DNA of 64,000 bases from Flavobacterium lacus. Lineage in GTDB: Bacteria > Bacteroidota > Bacteroidia > Flavobacteriales > Flavobacteriaceae. A program made the translations under genes and the position numbers. Below are positions 27,977 to 36,670 of this stretch, in pieces. The DNA is taken from contig NZ_QLSV01000003.1 of the NCBI RefSeq assembly GCF_003268815.1, positions 124,001 to 188,000 of the forward strand, given 5' to 3'. The notes beneath the pieces were generated by a model that was not told the origin of the DNA, searched no databases, and worked only from the letters and a program-made list of their open reading frames with translations. The first letter of the stretch is position 1. The number at the start of each line of letters is the position of its first letter.

Positions 27977-28528
27977 ATGAAATTTACAGAAACCAAATTA
28001 AAAGGTTGTTTTATATTAGAGCCGAATGTCATTCATGACGATCGCGGCTATTTCATGGAGAGTTTTAACGAACGAACTTTTCAAAATGCCGTTGAGCAAT
28101 CCGTTCACTTTGTTCAGGATAATCAGTCGTTTTCAACCAGAGGTGTTTTAAGAGGTTTACATTATCAAACCGGTGAATTTGCACAAGCAAAATTAGTTCG
28201 AGTCATTCAAGGGGACGTATTGGACGTAGCGGTTGATATCAGACCCGGTTCTGCAACATTCGGACACTATGAGGCGGTCATTTTATCTGCCGAGAACCAA
28301 AAACAATTTTTTGTACCCAGAGGTTTTGCTCATGGATTTTTGGTTTTGAGTGAAACGGCAACTTTTTTCTATAAATGTGATAATTTTTATAATAAAGAAT
28401 CAGAAGGAGGAATTATTTTTAATGATCCAACCATCGGAATTGATTGGAATTTTGATGCTGAAAAACTGATTATTTCCGAAAAAGACACCCATTTACCAAC
28501 GTTAGAAAATGCAAAAAAAGCATGGTAG
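27977..28528 (+). CDS. rmlC: dTDP-4-dehydrorhamnose 3,5-epimerase
   Basis: 183 residues, a cupin-fold epimerase acting at C3 and C5 of dTDP-4-keto-6-deoxyglucose. Motifs: VIHDDRGYFMESFNERTF, VLRGLHYQTGEFAQAKLVRV (with the catalytic-region His), DVAVDIRPGSATFGHYEAV, and FFVPRGFAHGFLVLSETATFFYKC. It is of full length. The stop overlaps the rmlD start by 7 bp, so the two are translationally linked. Confidence 0.96.
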   Translation: MKFTETKLKGCFILEPNVIHDDRGYFMESFNERTFQNAVEQSVHFVQDNQSFSTRGVLRGLHYQTGEFAQAKLVRVIQGDVLDVAVDIRPGSATFGHYEAVILSAENQKQFFVPRGFAHGFLVLSETATFFYKCDNFYNKESEGGIIFNDPTIGIDWNFDAEKLIISEKDTHLPTLENAKKAW

Positions 28529-29376
28529 TTTTAGTCACGGGTGCGAATGGTCAATTGGGACAAAGTTTACAATTTATTGCACCAACTTATCCAAATATTC
28601 AATTTGTTTTTTGTGATTCGAATAAGTTAGACATAACTAATTTGAACAATATTGAACAATTATTTAAACAATTTAAACCTGATTTTTGCATCAATGCCGC
28701 GGCCTACACCGCCGTTGATAAAGCGGAAAGTGAACCCGAAAAAGCCCATTTAATTAATGTAGTTGGAGCAAAAAATTTGGCTGAGGTTTGTAAGGAATTC
28801 GACAGTATTTTGCTTCATATCTCTACTGATTTTGTGTTTGATGGGACCAAAGATTCGCCTTATTCTGAAGAAGATATCCCGAACCCAACCAGCGTTTACG
28901 GTCAAACCAAATTAGACGGCGAAAAAGCCATTCAAGAAACGTGGGATAAACATTTCATCATTCGAACCTCTTGGGTTTACTCACAATTTGGTAATAATTT
29001 TATGAAAACCATGCTTCGTTTAGCCTCCGAAAGAGATACATTATCAGTAGTAAACGACCAAATCGGAACCCCAACAAACGCGGTAGACTTAGCAGAAGTT
29101 TTGGCGAAAATTATTACGACCTGCAACCTACAACCTACAACCTACAACCTTTTTGGCATCTACAACTTCTCCAACGAAGGTCAATGCAGTTGGTATCATT
29201 TCGCTAAGAAAATTTTTGAGTTTAATAAAATCAACATTAATTTGGAACCTATTCCAACGACTAGTTTTCCAACACCTGCGAAACGGCCGGCTTATAGTGT
29301 TTTGGATAAGAGTAAGATTAAAAAAGTGTTTGGCGTTGAGGTGAAGTATTGGGACGAAGTATTGAATATAAAATAG
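28522..29376 (+). CDS. rmlD: dTDP-4-dehydrorhamnose reductase
   Basis: 284 residues, an NADPH-dependent short-chain dehydrogenase that completes dTDP-L-rhamnose. It has GANGQLGQSLQ, INAAAYTAVDKAESEPE, HISTDFVFDGT, and the YGQTKLDGE motif with the catalytic Tyr and Lys. An unusual insertion at about residues 201-210 (CNLQPTTYNL) is encoded by a tandem heptamer repeat at 29121-29148. The insertion lies in a loop before the YNFSNEG motif and probably does not disrupt the fold. rmlD is the last gene before a new promoter. Confidence 0.93.
   Translation: MVVLVTGANGQLGQSLQFIAPTYPNIQFVFCDSNKLDITNLNNIEQLFKQFKPDFCINAAAYTAVDKAESEPEKAHLINVVGAKNLAEVCKEFDSILLHISTDFVFDGTKDSPYSEEDIPNPTSVYGQTKLDGEKAIQETWDKHFIIRTSWVYSQFGNNFMKTMLRLASERDTLSVVNDQIGTPTNAVDLAEVLAKIITTCNLQPTTYNLFGIYNFSNEGQCSWYHFAKKIFEFNKININLEPIPTTSFPTPAKRPAYSVLDKSKIKKVFGVEVKYWDEVLNIK
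29121..29148 (+). repeat. Four-copy heptamer repeat inside rmlD
   Basis: CTGCAAC followed by three copies of CTACAAC lie in frame within rmlD. The 28 bases resemble the short repeats seen between genes in this window (for example AACTCGCAAC near 51800). They add about 9-10 residues to the protein. Confidence 0.85.
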
Positions 29377-29439
29377 TTGCTGTTTACAAATGACTTTTAT
29401 TTAAAGAAGTTTTGACATTTCACTAATAAAAATAAAAGA

Positions 29440-29447
29440 TATCTTTG
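29440..29447 (+). promoter_or_regulatory. Bacteroidota promoter for the methyltransferase-GT operon
   Basis: TATCTTTG is an exact TAnnTTTG -7 element. A TTTG at 29411-29414 is 25 bp upstream, longer than the usual spacing. The ATG follows at 29496. Confidence 0.45.
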
Positions 29448-29495
29448 ATAAAGTTTAGAAACGGAATACTAAAATAAATTAAGAATTAATTATAT

Positions 29496-30257
29496 ATGGA
29501 CTTAACAGAGTTTTCGCGTTTACAAGATAAAACGAATTATCAAAGACATCCTTGGGAAACTTCAAGAAAGAATGTTTTACAAACGTTTTTAAACCAGGCA
29601 AGAATTAACTTCCCAATAGAAAGAATTGTGGATATTGGAAGTGGTGATGCTTATGTTATTCATACTTTGGTTGAAAAAGGATTAGCAAAAGAATATTATG
29701 CCATTGATACTGCTTATACACCGGAAGTAATAAATCAGTTAAAGAAAAACAACAATGATAGTGAAGTCCTTTATTTTCAGAATTTAAAAGCCTACTTAAG
29801 CAAAATTACTTCAGAAAAGCCAACATTGTTTCTTTGTATGGATGTTTTAGAACATTTAGAGGATGAAAAGATTATTTTAGACGATTTAAACAAAGAGAAT
29901 TCCAATCATTTTTACTTTTTTGCAGTTCCTGCATTTCAGTCAGTTTTTTCGAGTCATGACGTTTTGTTAGGCCATTACAGGAGGTATACTTTAAAACAGC
30001 TAAGTTCTTTACTTCAACAAAATAAATTTACTATTATTGATAAAGGCTATTATTTTACATCATTACTTATTTTTAGAAACCTTGATAAATGGTTGAAAAG
30101 AGATAAAAAAGAATCAATTGACAACTGGAACGCTGGAAAATTTAAAACAGGACTCATCAATATGATGTTGACAATTGATTTTAAATTAAGCTTATTGTTA
30201 AAAAAAATAGGGATTACAATTCCTGGGCTTTCATGTTATTGTTTATGCAAAAAGTAG
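29496..30257 (+). CDS. Class I SAM-dependent methyltransferase
   Basis: 253 residues. Motif I VDIGSGDAYVIHTL at about 45-58, an acidic residue at the end of strand 2 (YYAIDTAY) and LFLCMDVLEHLED as the post-motif region identify a class I methyltransferase. GHYRRYTLKQLSSLL is often seen in methyltransferases of polysaccharide and lipid-linked sugar loci. The C-terminus is hydrophobic. The acceptor could be a sugar or a lipid carrier intermediate. The 3' end overlaps the next gene's chosen start by 13 bp. Confidence 0.8.
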   Translation: MDLTEFSRLQDKTNYQRHPWETSRKNVLQTFLNQARINFPIERIVDIGSGDAYVIHTLVEKGLAKEYYAIDTAYTPEVINQLKKNNNDSEVLYFQNLKAYLSKITSEKPTLFLCMDVLEHLEDEKIILDDLNKENSNHFYFFAVPAFQSVFSSHDVLLGHYRRYTLKQLSSLLQQNKFTIIDKGYYFTSLLIFRNLDKWLKRDKKESIDNWNAGKFKTGLINMMLTIDFKLSLLLKKIGITIPGLSCYCLCKK

Positions 30258-30958
30258 CCATCATAATTCCTTGTTATAATGAGGCAAAACGGCTTAATTA
30301 TAATCAAATTGAGCAACTATTGATTAAAACAGCTAGTGATATTTTTTTTGCAAATGATGGCAGTAAAGATAACACAGTAGAAGTTATTGAATCTATTGTG
30401 AAAAAACACCCTGAACGATGTTTTCTAATCGATTTTAAAGAAAATTCCGGAAAAGCAAACACTATTTATAAAGCGATTAATCAAATAAACCTAGAAGATA
30501 AATATGATTTTATAGGTTATTTTGATGCTGATTTTTCTACACCAGCTTCTGAAATCGTTCGATTAATAAATGAATTGTCTAATCAATCGTGCGAATTTTT
30601 ATTTGGGTCTAGAATTCTGTTGCTTAATTCTGGAATAAAAAGGAAATATTACCGGCATATAATAGGCAGAATAATTATTACTTTAATCAATCTAAAATTT
30701 AAACTTGGTATTTACGACACACAATGTGGAGCTAAATTATTCTCAAAAACAATTATTCCAAAAGCTTTTAATAAGCCTTTTTATACTTCATGGCTTTTTG
30801 ATGTAGAGATTTTTATCCGATTGCAAAAGCAAAATTTACTCAAGCAAGGAATAGAGAGTCCTGTTTTTCATTGGAAAGATATTGAAGGATCAAAACTGGG
30901 ATGGAGAACCGGTTTCAAAATTTTAAAAGAAATGTATTTGTTAAATAAAAAGTATTAA
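30245..30958 (+). CDS. Glycosyltransferase family 2 (dolichyl-phosphate mannosyltransferase-like)
   Basis: 237 residues from MQKVAIIIPCYNEAKRL; the in-frame ATG at 30233 adds MLLF and is less typical. GT2 motifs: IIIPCYNE, FFANDGSKDNT, the DxD-type FDADFSTP, FGSRILLL, and DTQCGAKLFSK. This set is typical of polyprenyl-phosphate glucosyl- or mannosyltransferases. It may charge undecaprenyl phosphate with a sugar for the GT39 enzyme encoded next, a common pairing. It overlaps the methyltransferase gene by 13 bp. Confidence 0.85.
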   Translation: MQKVAIIIPCYNEAKRLNYNQIEQLLIKTASDIFFANDGSKDNTVEVIESIVKKHPERCFLIDFKENSGKANTIYKAINQINLEDKYDFIGYFDADFSTPASEIVRLINELSNQSCEFLFGSRILLLNSGIKRKYYRHIIGRIIITLINLKFKLGIYDTQCGAKLFSKTIIPKAFNKPFYTSWLFDVEIFIRLQKQNLLKQGIESPVFHWKDIEGSKLGWRTGFKILKEMYLLNKKY

Positions 30959-30960
30959 AA

Positions 30961-32808
30961 ATGAAAATACTAAATTGGTTAAAAGAACATAAAATTTTAT
31001 TGTTCATTCTTTTCATTGGAGCCGTTTTACGACTTTATAAATTAGATTACCAAAGTTTGTGGATTGATGAGATATTTTCGATGATTCAGGCAAGTCCTGA
31101 AAACCCAATAGGAAAAATTTATAGTTATTTAAGAGAAAACGATCCCCATCCCCCATTATATTATTTTTCTTTACATTCTTTTTTGATTCTTTTTGGAGAT
31201 ACTGTTTGGGTTGGAAGGTTTTTTTCTGCATTTTGTGGTATAATTGGAATAATTGCAATTTACTTTTTAGCAAAAGAAATTTTAAACAAAAAAATTGGGT
31301 TGTTGGCAGCCTTTTTGACGGCCATAAATTATTTCCATATTTATTATTCTCAAGAAGTTAGAATGTATTCTTTAATGTTTTTAACTACAACACTATCTTT
31401 TCTTTATTTGATAAAGTTTATTAAATCACCAAGCAAAAAATCAATGTTGTGGTATTCTCTTTTTGCTCTTTTGATGATTTATACGCAGTTTTTTTCACTA
31501 TTTACCCTTTTTTCACAATATGTCATATTGCTCTATTTTGTTTTAAGACCATATAAGATTGGGAGTAGAAAGTTTTTGATGCTATCATTTTTGTCGGGTT
31601 TTATTACTCTGATTTTTTATATACCTGGAATATTGATATTTTTAAAGACTTCAGAAATGAATTCAATATGGATTCAATTGCCAGATATAGATGTTTATAC
31701 AAAAATGGTTAAAGAGTTTTTTGGGTTTTCTGAGGTTTTGATATTTTTAATAGGAATTCTTAGTATGTCATTTTTTATTAAATTATTTAAAAGAGAATCC
31801 ATAAAAGAGGGGTATATTAACCCAATCGATGAAAAACAAGTTTTTAGTTTTTTTGTAATTTTTATTTGGATATTTGTAACAATACTTATTCCCTTAATTG
31901 CCTCATATGTTAATTTACCAATGATAGTAAGTAGATATTTTATTAATATTTTGCCAGCAATTTTAATTTTAGTCGGTAGTGGTTTGTATTATATAAAAAA
32001 CTCTGCTCTTCAGGGAATTATTGTAATTACTTTTTTTATATTTACAATTACAGATATTTTTTTTATTAAAGATTATTACAATAAAATTACTAAATCTCAA
32101 TTTGATGAGTTGACAACAATAATAAATACTGATTCAAAAAGTGACACTCGGGTTGTTACTTATTGGAGTTGGTTAATGCCTTTTTATTTTGAGGAAAATC
32201 CAAATATAAAAATTCAACCCAATACTTTGGATGAATACATTTCAGGATTAAGAAATGAAGTTCATACCAAAATTCCATTTTGGTATTTAGATGGTCACTC
32301 AAGACCTTTATCACTGTCTCCTGATAATCAACTTTATTTAGAAAATAATTTTATTACAAAAAGAAAAGTTGAACGTTTTGATTGTTGGGCAAATTATTTT
32401 GTTCCAAAAGATTACAAAGAAGAATTTATAGTAGATGAAATTTCAATAAAAAACTTCAAAAGTCAATATATAGATAAACAAGGATTTATGTTTATTTTTG
32501 AAAATTCAACAATTGAATCCGCCTTTACAGAATTAAAAGAAGGAAAATATCAACTTATTTTTGAAGGCATTAGCTTACCTCAAAAACCAATTAACAATGA
32601 AAATGCTCACATTAAAATAAAAATGAATGATGATATTATTGCAGACTTTTTCTTGAGTGAAAAAGAGAATGTTACTAATGTGTTTGATTTTGAGATACTT
32701 AATACAAAAAAAGTAAAATTTAAAATACAATTTGACAACGATATTGCACACAATAATGAAGATAGAAATGCAGTAATTAAAAATTTTAAAATTGAAAGAA
32801 AAAAATAA
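30961..32808 (+). CDS. GT39-type membrane glycosyltransferase (PMT/ArnT-like)
   Basis: 615 residues. The first 390 are about a dozen membrane helices. An acidic motif in the first periplasmic loop (SLWIDEIFSM) and NDPHPPLYYF are typical of the PMT/ArnT superfamily, which uses polyprenyl-phosphate sugars as donor. The last 220 residues are a soluble domain that is not recognised. The preceding GT2 gene would supply the lipid-linked donor, which suggests a two-gene sugar-transfer unit acting on the outer face of the inner membrane. The region is very AT-rich. Confidence 0.8.
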   Translation: MKILNWLKEHKILLFILFIGAVLRLYKLDYQSLWIDEIFSMIQASPENPIGKIYSYLRENDPHPPLYYFSLHSFLILFGDTVWVGRFFSAFCGIIGIIAIYFLAKEILNKKIGLLAAFLTAINYFHIYYSQEVRMYSLMFLTTTLSFLYLIKFIKSPSKKSMLWYSLFALLMIYTQFFSLFTLFSQYVILLYFVLRPYKIGSRKFLMLSFLSGFITLIFYIPGILIFLKTSEMNSIWIQLPDIDVYTKMVKEFFGFSEVLIFLIGILSMSFFIKLFKRESIKEGYINPIDEKQVFSFFVIFIWIFVTILIPLIASYVNLPMIVSRYFINILPAILILVGSGLYYIKNSALQGIIVITFFIFTITDIFFIKDYYNKITKSQFDELTTIINTDSKSDTRVVTYWSWLMPFYFEENPNIKIQPNTLDEYISGLRNEVHTKIPFWYLDGHSRPLSLSPDNQLYLENNFITKRKVERFDCWANYFVPKDYKEEFIVDEISIKNFKSQYIDKQGFMFIFENSTIESAFTELKEGKYQLIFEGISLPQKPINNENAHIKIKMNDDIIADFFLSEKENVTNVFDFEILNTKKVKFKIQFDNDIAHNNEDRNAVIKNFKIERKK

Positions 32809-32866
32809 ATTTTTTAATAAATTACTTTATAAATTAGCAGAAAATTTTTTAATAAATTTATTTAAG

Positions 32867-33415
32867 ATGAATAACAAATTTTTACCATTATTAGCTTTAT
32901 GTTTTATAGTTTTTTCATGTAAAAATGAAGATAAAAAAACACTGGTGGATTCAGAAAATAGTGAAGCAACTGCCATAAAAAGAATGCATATCCAAATGGA
33001 TGTCATTCAAACAACCGCAAATAATTATGCGGTGTATTACACTGAAGACAATACGATTAATTTTACTCCTGAATTTGTTATTTGGAATGAAGTAAAACCG
33101 TCTCCAAATGCACAAACACTAGATTTTTATTTTCCTGAGTCAGTGCATCCTACTCATGTTCGGTTTGATTTAGGAAATCAACCTGAAAGAGAAGATATTG
33201 TATTAAATAAATTCAGATTTTCCTACGGGGAAACGGCTCTTGAAGTCAAAGGTTCAGAGTTTTTTAATTATTTTCAAAAAAATGATTCTGTTTCAACAGA
33301 GATTGATCAAGCAAATGGGAGTATCAAGTTTTTAAATAAAAAGGGTAGTAAAGTTACTCCGTTCTTTTACCCTAACGAGGCATTAGTTCTTGAAATCATT
33401 AAAATAATGAAATAA
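32867..33415 (+). CDS. Hypothetical lipoprotein in polysaccharide locus
   Basis: 182 residues from MNNKFLPLLALCFIVFSCKNE, a lipoprotein signal with the lipobox Cys at residue 18. The frame is open from 32792, but an upstream start would bury the signal behind 25 extra residues and overlap the GT39 gene; the Met at 32867 is preferred. The mature part is beta-rich (MHIQMDVIQTTANNYAVYYTED, FYFPESVHPTHVRFDLG). I do not recognise a family. It may be a periplasmic partner of the GT39 enzyme. A strong terminator follows. Confidence 0.65.
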   Translation: MNNKFLPLLALCFIVFSCKNEDKKTLVDSENSEATAIKRMHIQMDVIQTTANNYAVYYTEDNTINFTPEFVIWNEVKPSPNAQTLDFYFPESVHPTHVRFDLGNQPEREDIVLNKFRFSYGETALEVKGSEFFNYFQKNDSVSTEIDQANGSIKFLNKKGSKVTPFFYPNEALVLEIIKIMK

Positions 33416-33435
33416 CATTTCCTTACTTATAAAAT

Positions 33436-33480
33436 CAAAGTTCAAAATATTCCAATTTTGAACTTTTGTTTTTTATATTT
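33436..33480 (+). terminator. Intrinsic terminator after the lipoprotein
   Basis: AAAGTTCAAAAT (33437-33448) and ATTTTGAACTTT (33455-33466) form a perfect 12-bp stem with a 6-base loop, followed by TTGTTTTTTATATTT. This is a textbook intrinsic terminator that splits the polysaccharide locus into two transcripts. Confidence 0.85.
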
Positions 33481-33505
33481 ATACTCTCCACAAATTTAAA
33501 AACGG

Positions 33506-34762
33506 TTGAAGCAAACGATTCAAAAGGCAATTAAAAGTGATTATTTTAAAAAATTCTCGATTTATGGTTTCGGGCAGTTTTTTAATTTAGTAACACCCTT
33601 ACTTTTAATACCTTATATTGTCGGGGTTTGTGGCGAAGAAAATTTTGGAAAAGTATCCATTGCATTGGCACTTAGTTTTTTTCTAATCGTATTTATTGAT
33701 TACGGTTCAGAATTAGTTGGCGTGAGAGAAGTTACCATAAACCGGAATGATCAAAAAGAGTTGCAAAAGATTCTTTTAACAAATTTGTCTTCGCGATTTA
33801 TCATCCTAATTGCAGTATTAATTTTGTCTTTAGCACTCATTTTTGGTATTCCATACTTAAAAGCTGAATTTATTTTATTCTCATTTTCACTTTTAGTCAT
33901 TGTTGGTCAATATCTTAATCAATCCTGGTTTCTTCAAGGAATTGACAATATCAATTGGATTTCAATATCAACGATTCTTTCAAAAATTATTTATGTAGTT
34001 GGTGTTTTGCTCTTGGTTACAGAAAAAGAAGATTACATCTATGTAAATTTATGTTTCGCTTTAGGTACAATCATTTCCAACGGAATTTTCACGTATTTAA
34101 TTTTTAAAAAGTACAATTTCAATTATCAGAAAACAAAAAAAGAAGAGATAAAAGATTTTTTACAAAGAGATTTTAAAATGTTTACTTCGCAAATATTCGT
34201 TGCTGTTCAACTTTATTCGCCAGTTATCTTGGTTGGATTTATTGGGAATAATTTTATGGCAGGACAATACCGAATTGTAGAGCAAATCATCGTAACTTTT
34301 AAAACGTACATCTTTTTGTTCTTTAATTTTACCTATCCAAGAGTTTGTCACGATATTTATGAAAAACCAACAAAGGCAAATAAAAACTGGTTGGTTATCA
34401 ATAGTATAAATGTTTTTTTTGTAGGTGTTTTAATGTTGATTATCTATTTAAACGCAACGTTTATTATTAATTTCTTCAACGCCAGTAATGTGAATGAACT
34501 ATCCAATTTGTTAAAAATTGCAGTTTTACTTCCTATTCTGTTAGCCATTTCAATTGCCCTAAAACAATTAGTACTTGGCTATAATTTTCAAAAGCAGTAC
34601 GTTAGGACAACTTCACTTGCTGTCATTTTGAGCCTTTTGTTGATTGTTTTTTTACTACCAGCCTATAATCTTCAAGGAGTTTTTTATTCTCTCCTCATAA
34701 CCGAGCTAATTGTCATAATATTTTACTTATTTTGTATAAGGAAGCGAGCAAACCTTTTTTGA
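33506..34762 (+). CDS. Polysaccharide flippase (Wzx family)
   Basis: 418 residues with about 12 membrane helices, beginning MKQTIQKAIKSDYFKKFSIYGFGQFFNL. The MATE/PST-type fold, hydrophobic profile and position in the locus identify a flippase that moves undecaprenyl-linked repeat units to the periplasm. The only plausible start is TTG 33506, because no ATG occurs in the first helix region. NQSWFLQGIDNINWIS is a recognisable Wzx-type stretch. It begins a run of closely packed genes to 37833. Confidence 0.88.
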   Translation: MKQTIQKAIKSDYFKKFSIYGFGQFFNLVTPLLLIPYIVGVCGEENFGKVSIALALSFFLIVFIDYGSELVGVREVTINRNDQKELQKILLTNLSSRFIILIAVLILSLALIFGIPYLKAEFILFSFSLLVIVGQYLNQSWFLQGIDNINWISISTILSKIIYVVGVLLLVTEKEDYIYVNLCFALGTIISNGIFTYLIFKKYNFNYQKTKKEEIKDFLQRDFKMFTSQIFVAVQLYSPVILVGFIGNNFMAGQYRIVEQIIVTFKTYIFLFFNFTYPRVCHDIYEKPTKANKNWLVINSINVFFVGVLMLIIYLNATFIINFFNASNVNELSNLLKIAVLLPILLAISIALKQLVLGYNFQKQYVRTTSLAVILSLLLIVFLLPAYNLQGVFYSLLITELIVIIFYLFCIRKRANLF

Positions 34763-34769
34763 CCCAAAA

Positions 34770-35450
34770 ATGTTTAGAAATCAGTTACAAAAAATAGTAT
34801 ATAAAGCAGGGAAATCATACCAAATTGATCCAAAAATCCCCGAGCAACTAATTATTAGATCTTTCTATACAAGAGGAATAATGCTTATAAGAGGTCTTTT
34901 AAAGCTAAGAAAAAAGGTTTTTTTAGGAAAAAACGTAACCATTCTCAACAAATCAAATTTCATTTTAGGAAAAAATGTGACCATTGAGAGTTATACTATT
35001 TTAGATGGCTATGCCGCTCAAAAAATAATGCTGGGCGACAATGCAAAGATTGGTTCTTTTTCTAAATTACTCTCTACAAGTCATTTTTCTAAATTAGGTG
35101 TCGGATTAAAAATGGGCAACAACTCAGCCATTGGCGATTATACTCATTTTGGAGCACCAGGCGGAATTGAAATTGGCGATGATGTAATTATGGGTTCTTA
35201 CATTTCTTTTCACTCTGAGAACCATAATTTTTTAGATACTACAAAATTAATACGAGAACAAGGCGTGACTTCCAAAGGAATAAAATTAGGTAACAATATT
35301 TGGGTGGGTGCAAAAGTTACTTTTTTAGATGGTTGTGTCGTAGGTAATAATTCCGTTGTAGCTGCCGGAGCTGTTGTAAATGGCGTTTATCCAGACAATT
35401 CAGTAATTGGCGGAGTTCCGGCCAAAGTGATTAAAACCATTAGCCAATGA
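34770..35450 (+). CDS. Hexapeptide-repeat acyltransferase
   Basis: 226 residues with left-handed beta-helix repeats from about residue 60: KNVTILNKSNFILGKNVTI, GGIEIGDDVIMGSYISFH, KGIKLGNNIWVGAKVTF, GNNSVVAAGAVVNG. His residues in SFHSENHNF correspond to the catalytic region of xenobiotic/colanic-acid type acetyltransferases. It probably O-acetylates a sugar of the repeat unit. The stop overlaps the next ATG as ATGA. Confidence 0.88.
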   Translation: MFRNQLQKIVYKAGKSYQIDPKIPEQLIIRSFYTRGIMLIRGLLKLRKKVFLGKNVTILNKSNFILGKNVTIESYTILDGYAAQKIMLGDNAKIGSFSKLLSTSHFSKLGVGLKMGNNSAIGDYTHFGAPGGIEIGDDVIMGSYISFHSENHNFLDTTKLIREQGVTSKGIKLGNNIWVGAKVTFLDGCVVGNNSVVAAGAVVNGVYPDNSVIGGVPAKVIKTISQ

Positions 35451-36670
35451 AAATCACAATCCCAAACAATTGGTTTTATCAGCTGTTATTCGCACTGTGT
35501 ATTGGGGTAACCTATTTAGATAATTTTGAATTAACATTTGGCGTCTGGTCTTTGTCTTTTTTGTTTTCAATTTCAAGAAGCTACTCCGTTTCATTGCTCA
35601 AATTATTAATTCCCTACATTTTAATTTTAGTAATTGCTTTTGTTGTAACGTGGAATTATAATTACGAAAATTATTTTATATTTAGAGATATAACCTATTT
35701 ATCAAAACCTATTCTTGGTTTTTTATTAGGTTATCAATTATGTAAAAAAAACCTAAAAAATGCCTTTGATTTAATCATCAATACTGGTTTTTTTATTGCA
35801 ATTTGCCATGTCATCATCATTATTTTCGCAATTGTGGTTTATAAAGCCAGAACGGTTGCCGATTTACGTTTTCATTCAGGCTACTTTAGTGATTATGAGA
35901 TTTATACGTTTGTAATTCTTTTATTTCACAAACAATTTGAATTAAATTATTCTAAAAAGAAACTGTGGATTTTTACAATAGTCATTGGTTTTTCTGCTTT
36001 TATGTATTTGGCTAGAACAAATTTTATTCAGTTCTTAATTTTATTTTTAGCCATAAAAGGGTTTTTAGTTTTTAATAAAAAATCGGTTCTGATTTTAGGG
36101 AGTATTATTCTTTTATCAGCAATTAGTTATACCTACATATATTATTCAAATCCAAGAAGAAGTGCCGAAGGATTGGAAGGGTTTTTATATAAAATAAAAG
36201 TCGCTCCTATGGAGGCTTTCAAAACAAAAATAAACCGTGAAGACTGGAAGGAATTTAATGACAACTACCGGTCTTACGAAAACATTATGACCATAAGACA
36301 AGTTACTGGCGAAGGAACCGAGGCAATTATTTTTGGTAAAGGGCTAGGGTCAAAAGTGGATTTAAAACAGGAAGTTTACTTGGGAGATATGAAACTCCGT
36401 TTTATTTCTATTTTACACAATGGTTTCATGATTGTTTTTCTGAAATCTGGCCTTTTGGGCTTGCTAATATATTCATTTACAATTATCTATTTTTTTAGAA
36501 AAGTAGAGAGCGATGTAAATATTGTTAATCAGATAAACCTCCTTTTTCTAGGAACGGGAGTATTCTTATTTGTTTCAAATTGGGTTTTTCTAGGGTTTTA
36601 TAACCTCACCGAATCCAAATCAATTCTTATCGGTTTTTTAATTGCCAATAGACAAAAACTTTTAAACTAA
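35447..36670 (+). CDS. Putative polysaccharide polymerase (Wzy-like membrane protein)
   Basis: 407 residues with about 10-11 membrane helices, and a large loop at about 230-300 (RRSAEGLEGFLYKIK ... GEGTEAIIFGKGLGSKV). SILHNGFMIVFLKSGLLGLL resembles the His-containing motif near the end of O-antigen polymerases. Sequence conservation in Wzy is low, so the assignment rests on topology and locus. It overlaps both neighbours (ATGA upstream, TAATG downstream), so it lies in one tight operon. A second polymerase/ligase-like gene occurs at 38930. Confidence 0.65.
   Translation: MKITIPNNWFYQLLFALCIGVTYLDNFELTFGVWSLSFLFSISRSYSVSLLKLLIPYILILVIAFVVTWNYNYENYFIFRDITYLSKPILGFLLGYQLCKKNLKNAFDLIINTGFFIAICHVIIIIFAIVVYKARTVADLRFHSGYFSDYEIYTFVILLFHKQFELNYSKKKLWIFTIVIGFSAFMYLARTNFIQFLILFLAIKGFLVFNKKSVLILGSIILLSAISYTYIYYSNPRRSAEGLEGFLYKIKVAPMEAFKTKINREDWKEFNDNYRSYENIMTIRQVTGEGTEAIIFGKGLGSKVDLKQEVYLGDMKLRFISILHNGFMIVFLKSGLLGLLIYSFTIIYFFRKVESDVNIVNQINLLFLGTGVFLFVSNWVFLGFYNLTESKSILIGFLIANRQKLLN

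Noticed and set aside
29121..29148. A possible CRISPR or minisatellite array
   Set aside because: Only four 7-base units without spacers, inside an intact rmlD gene.
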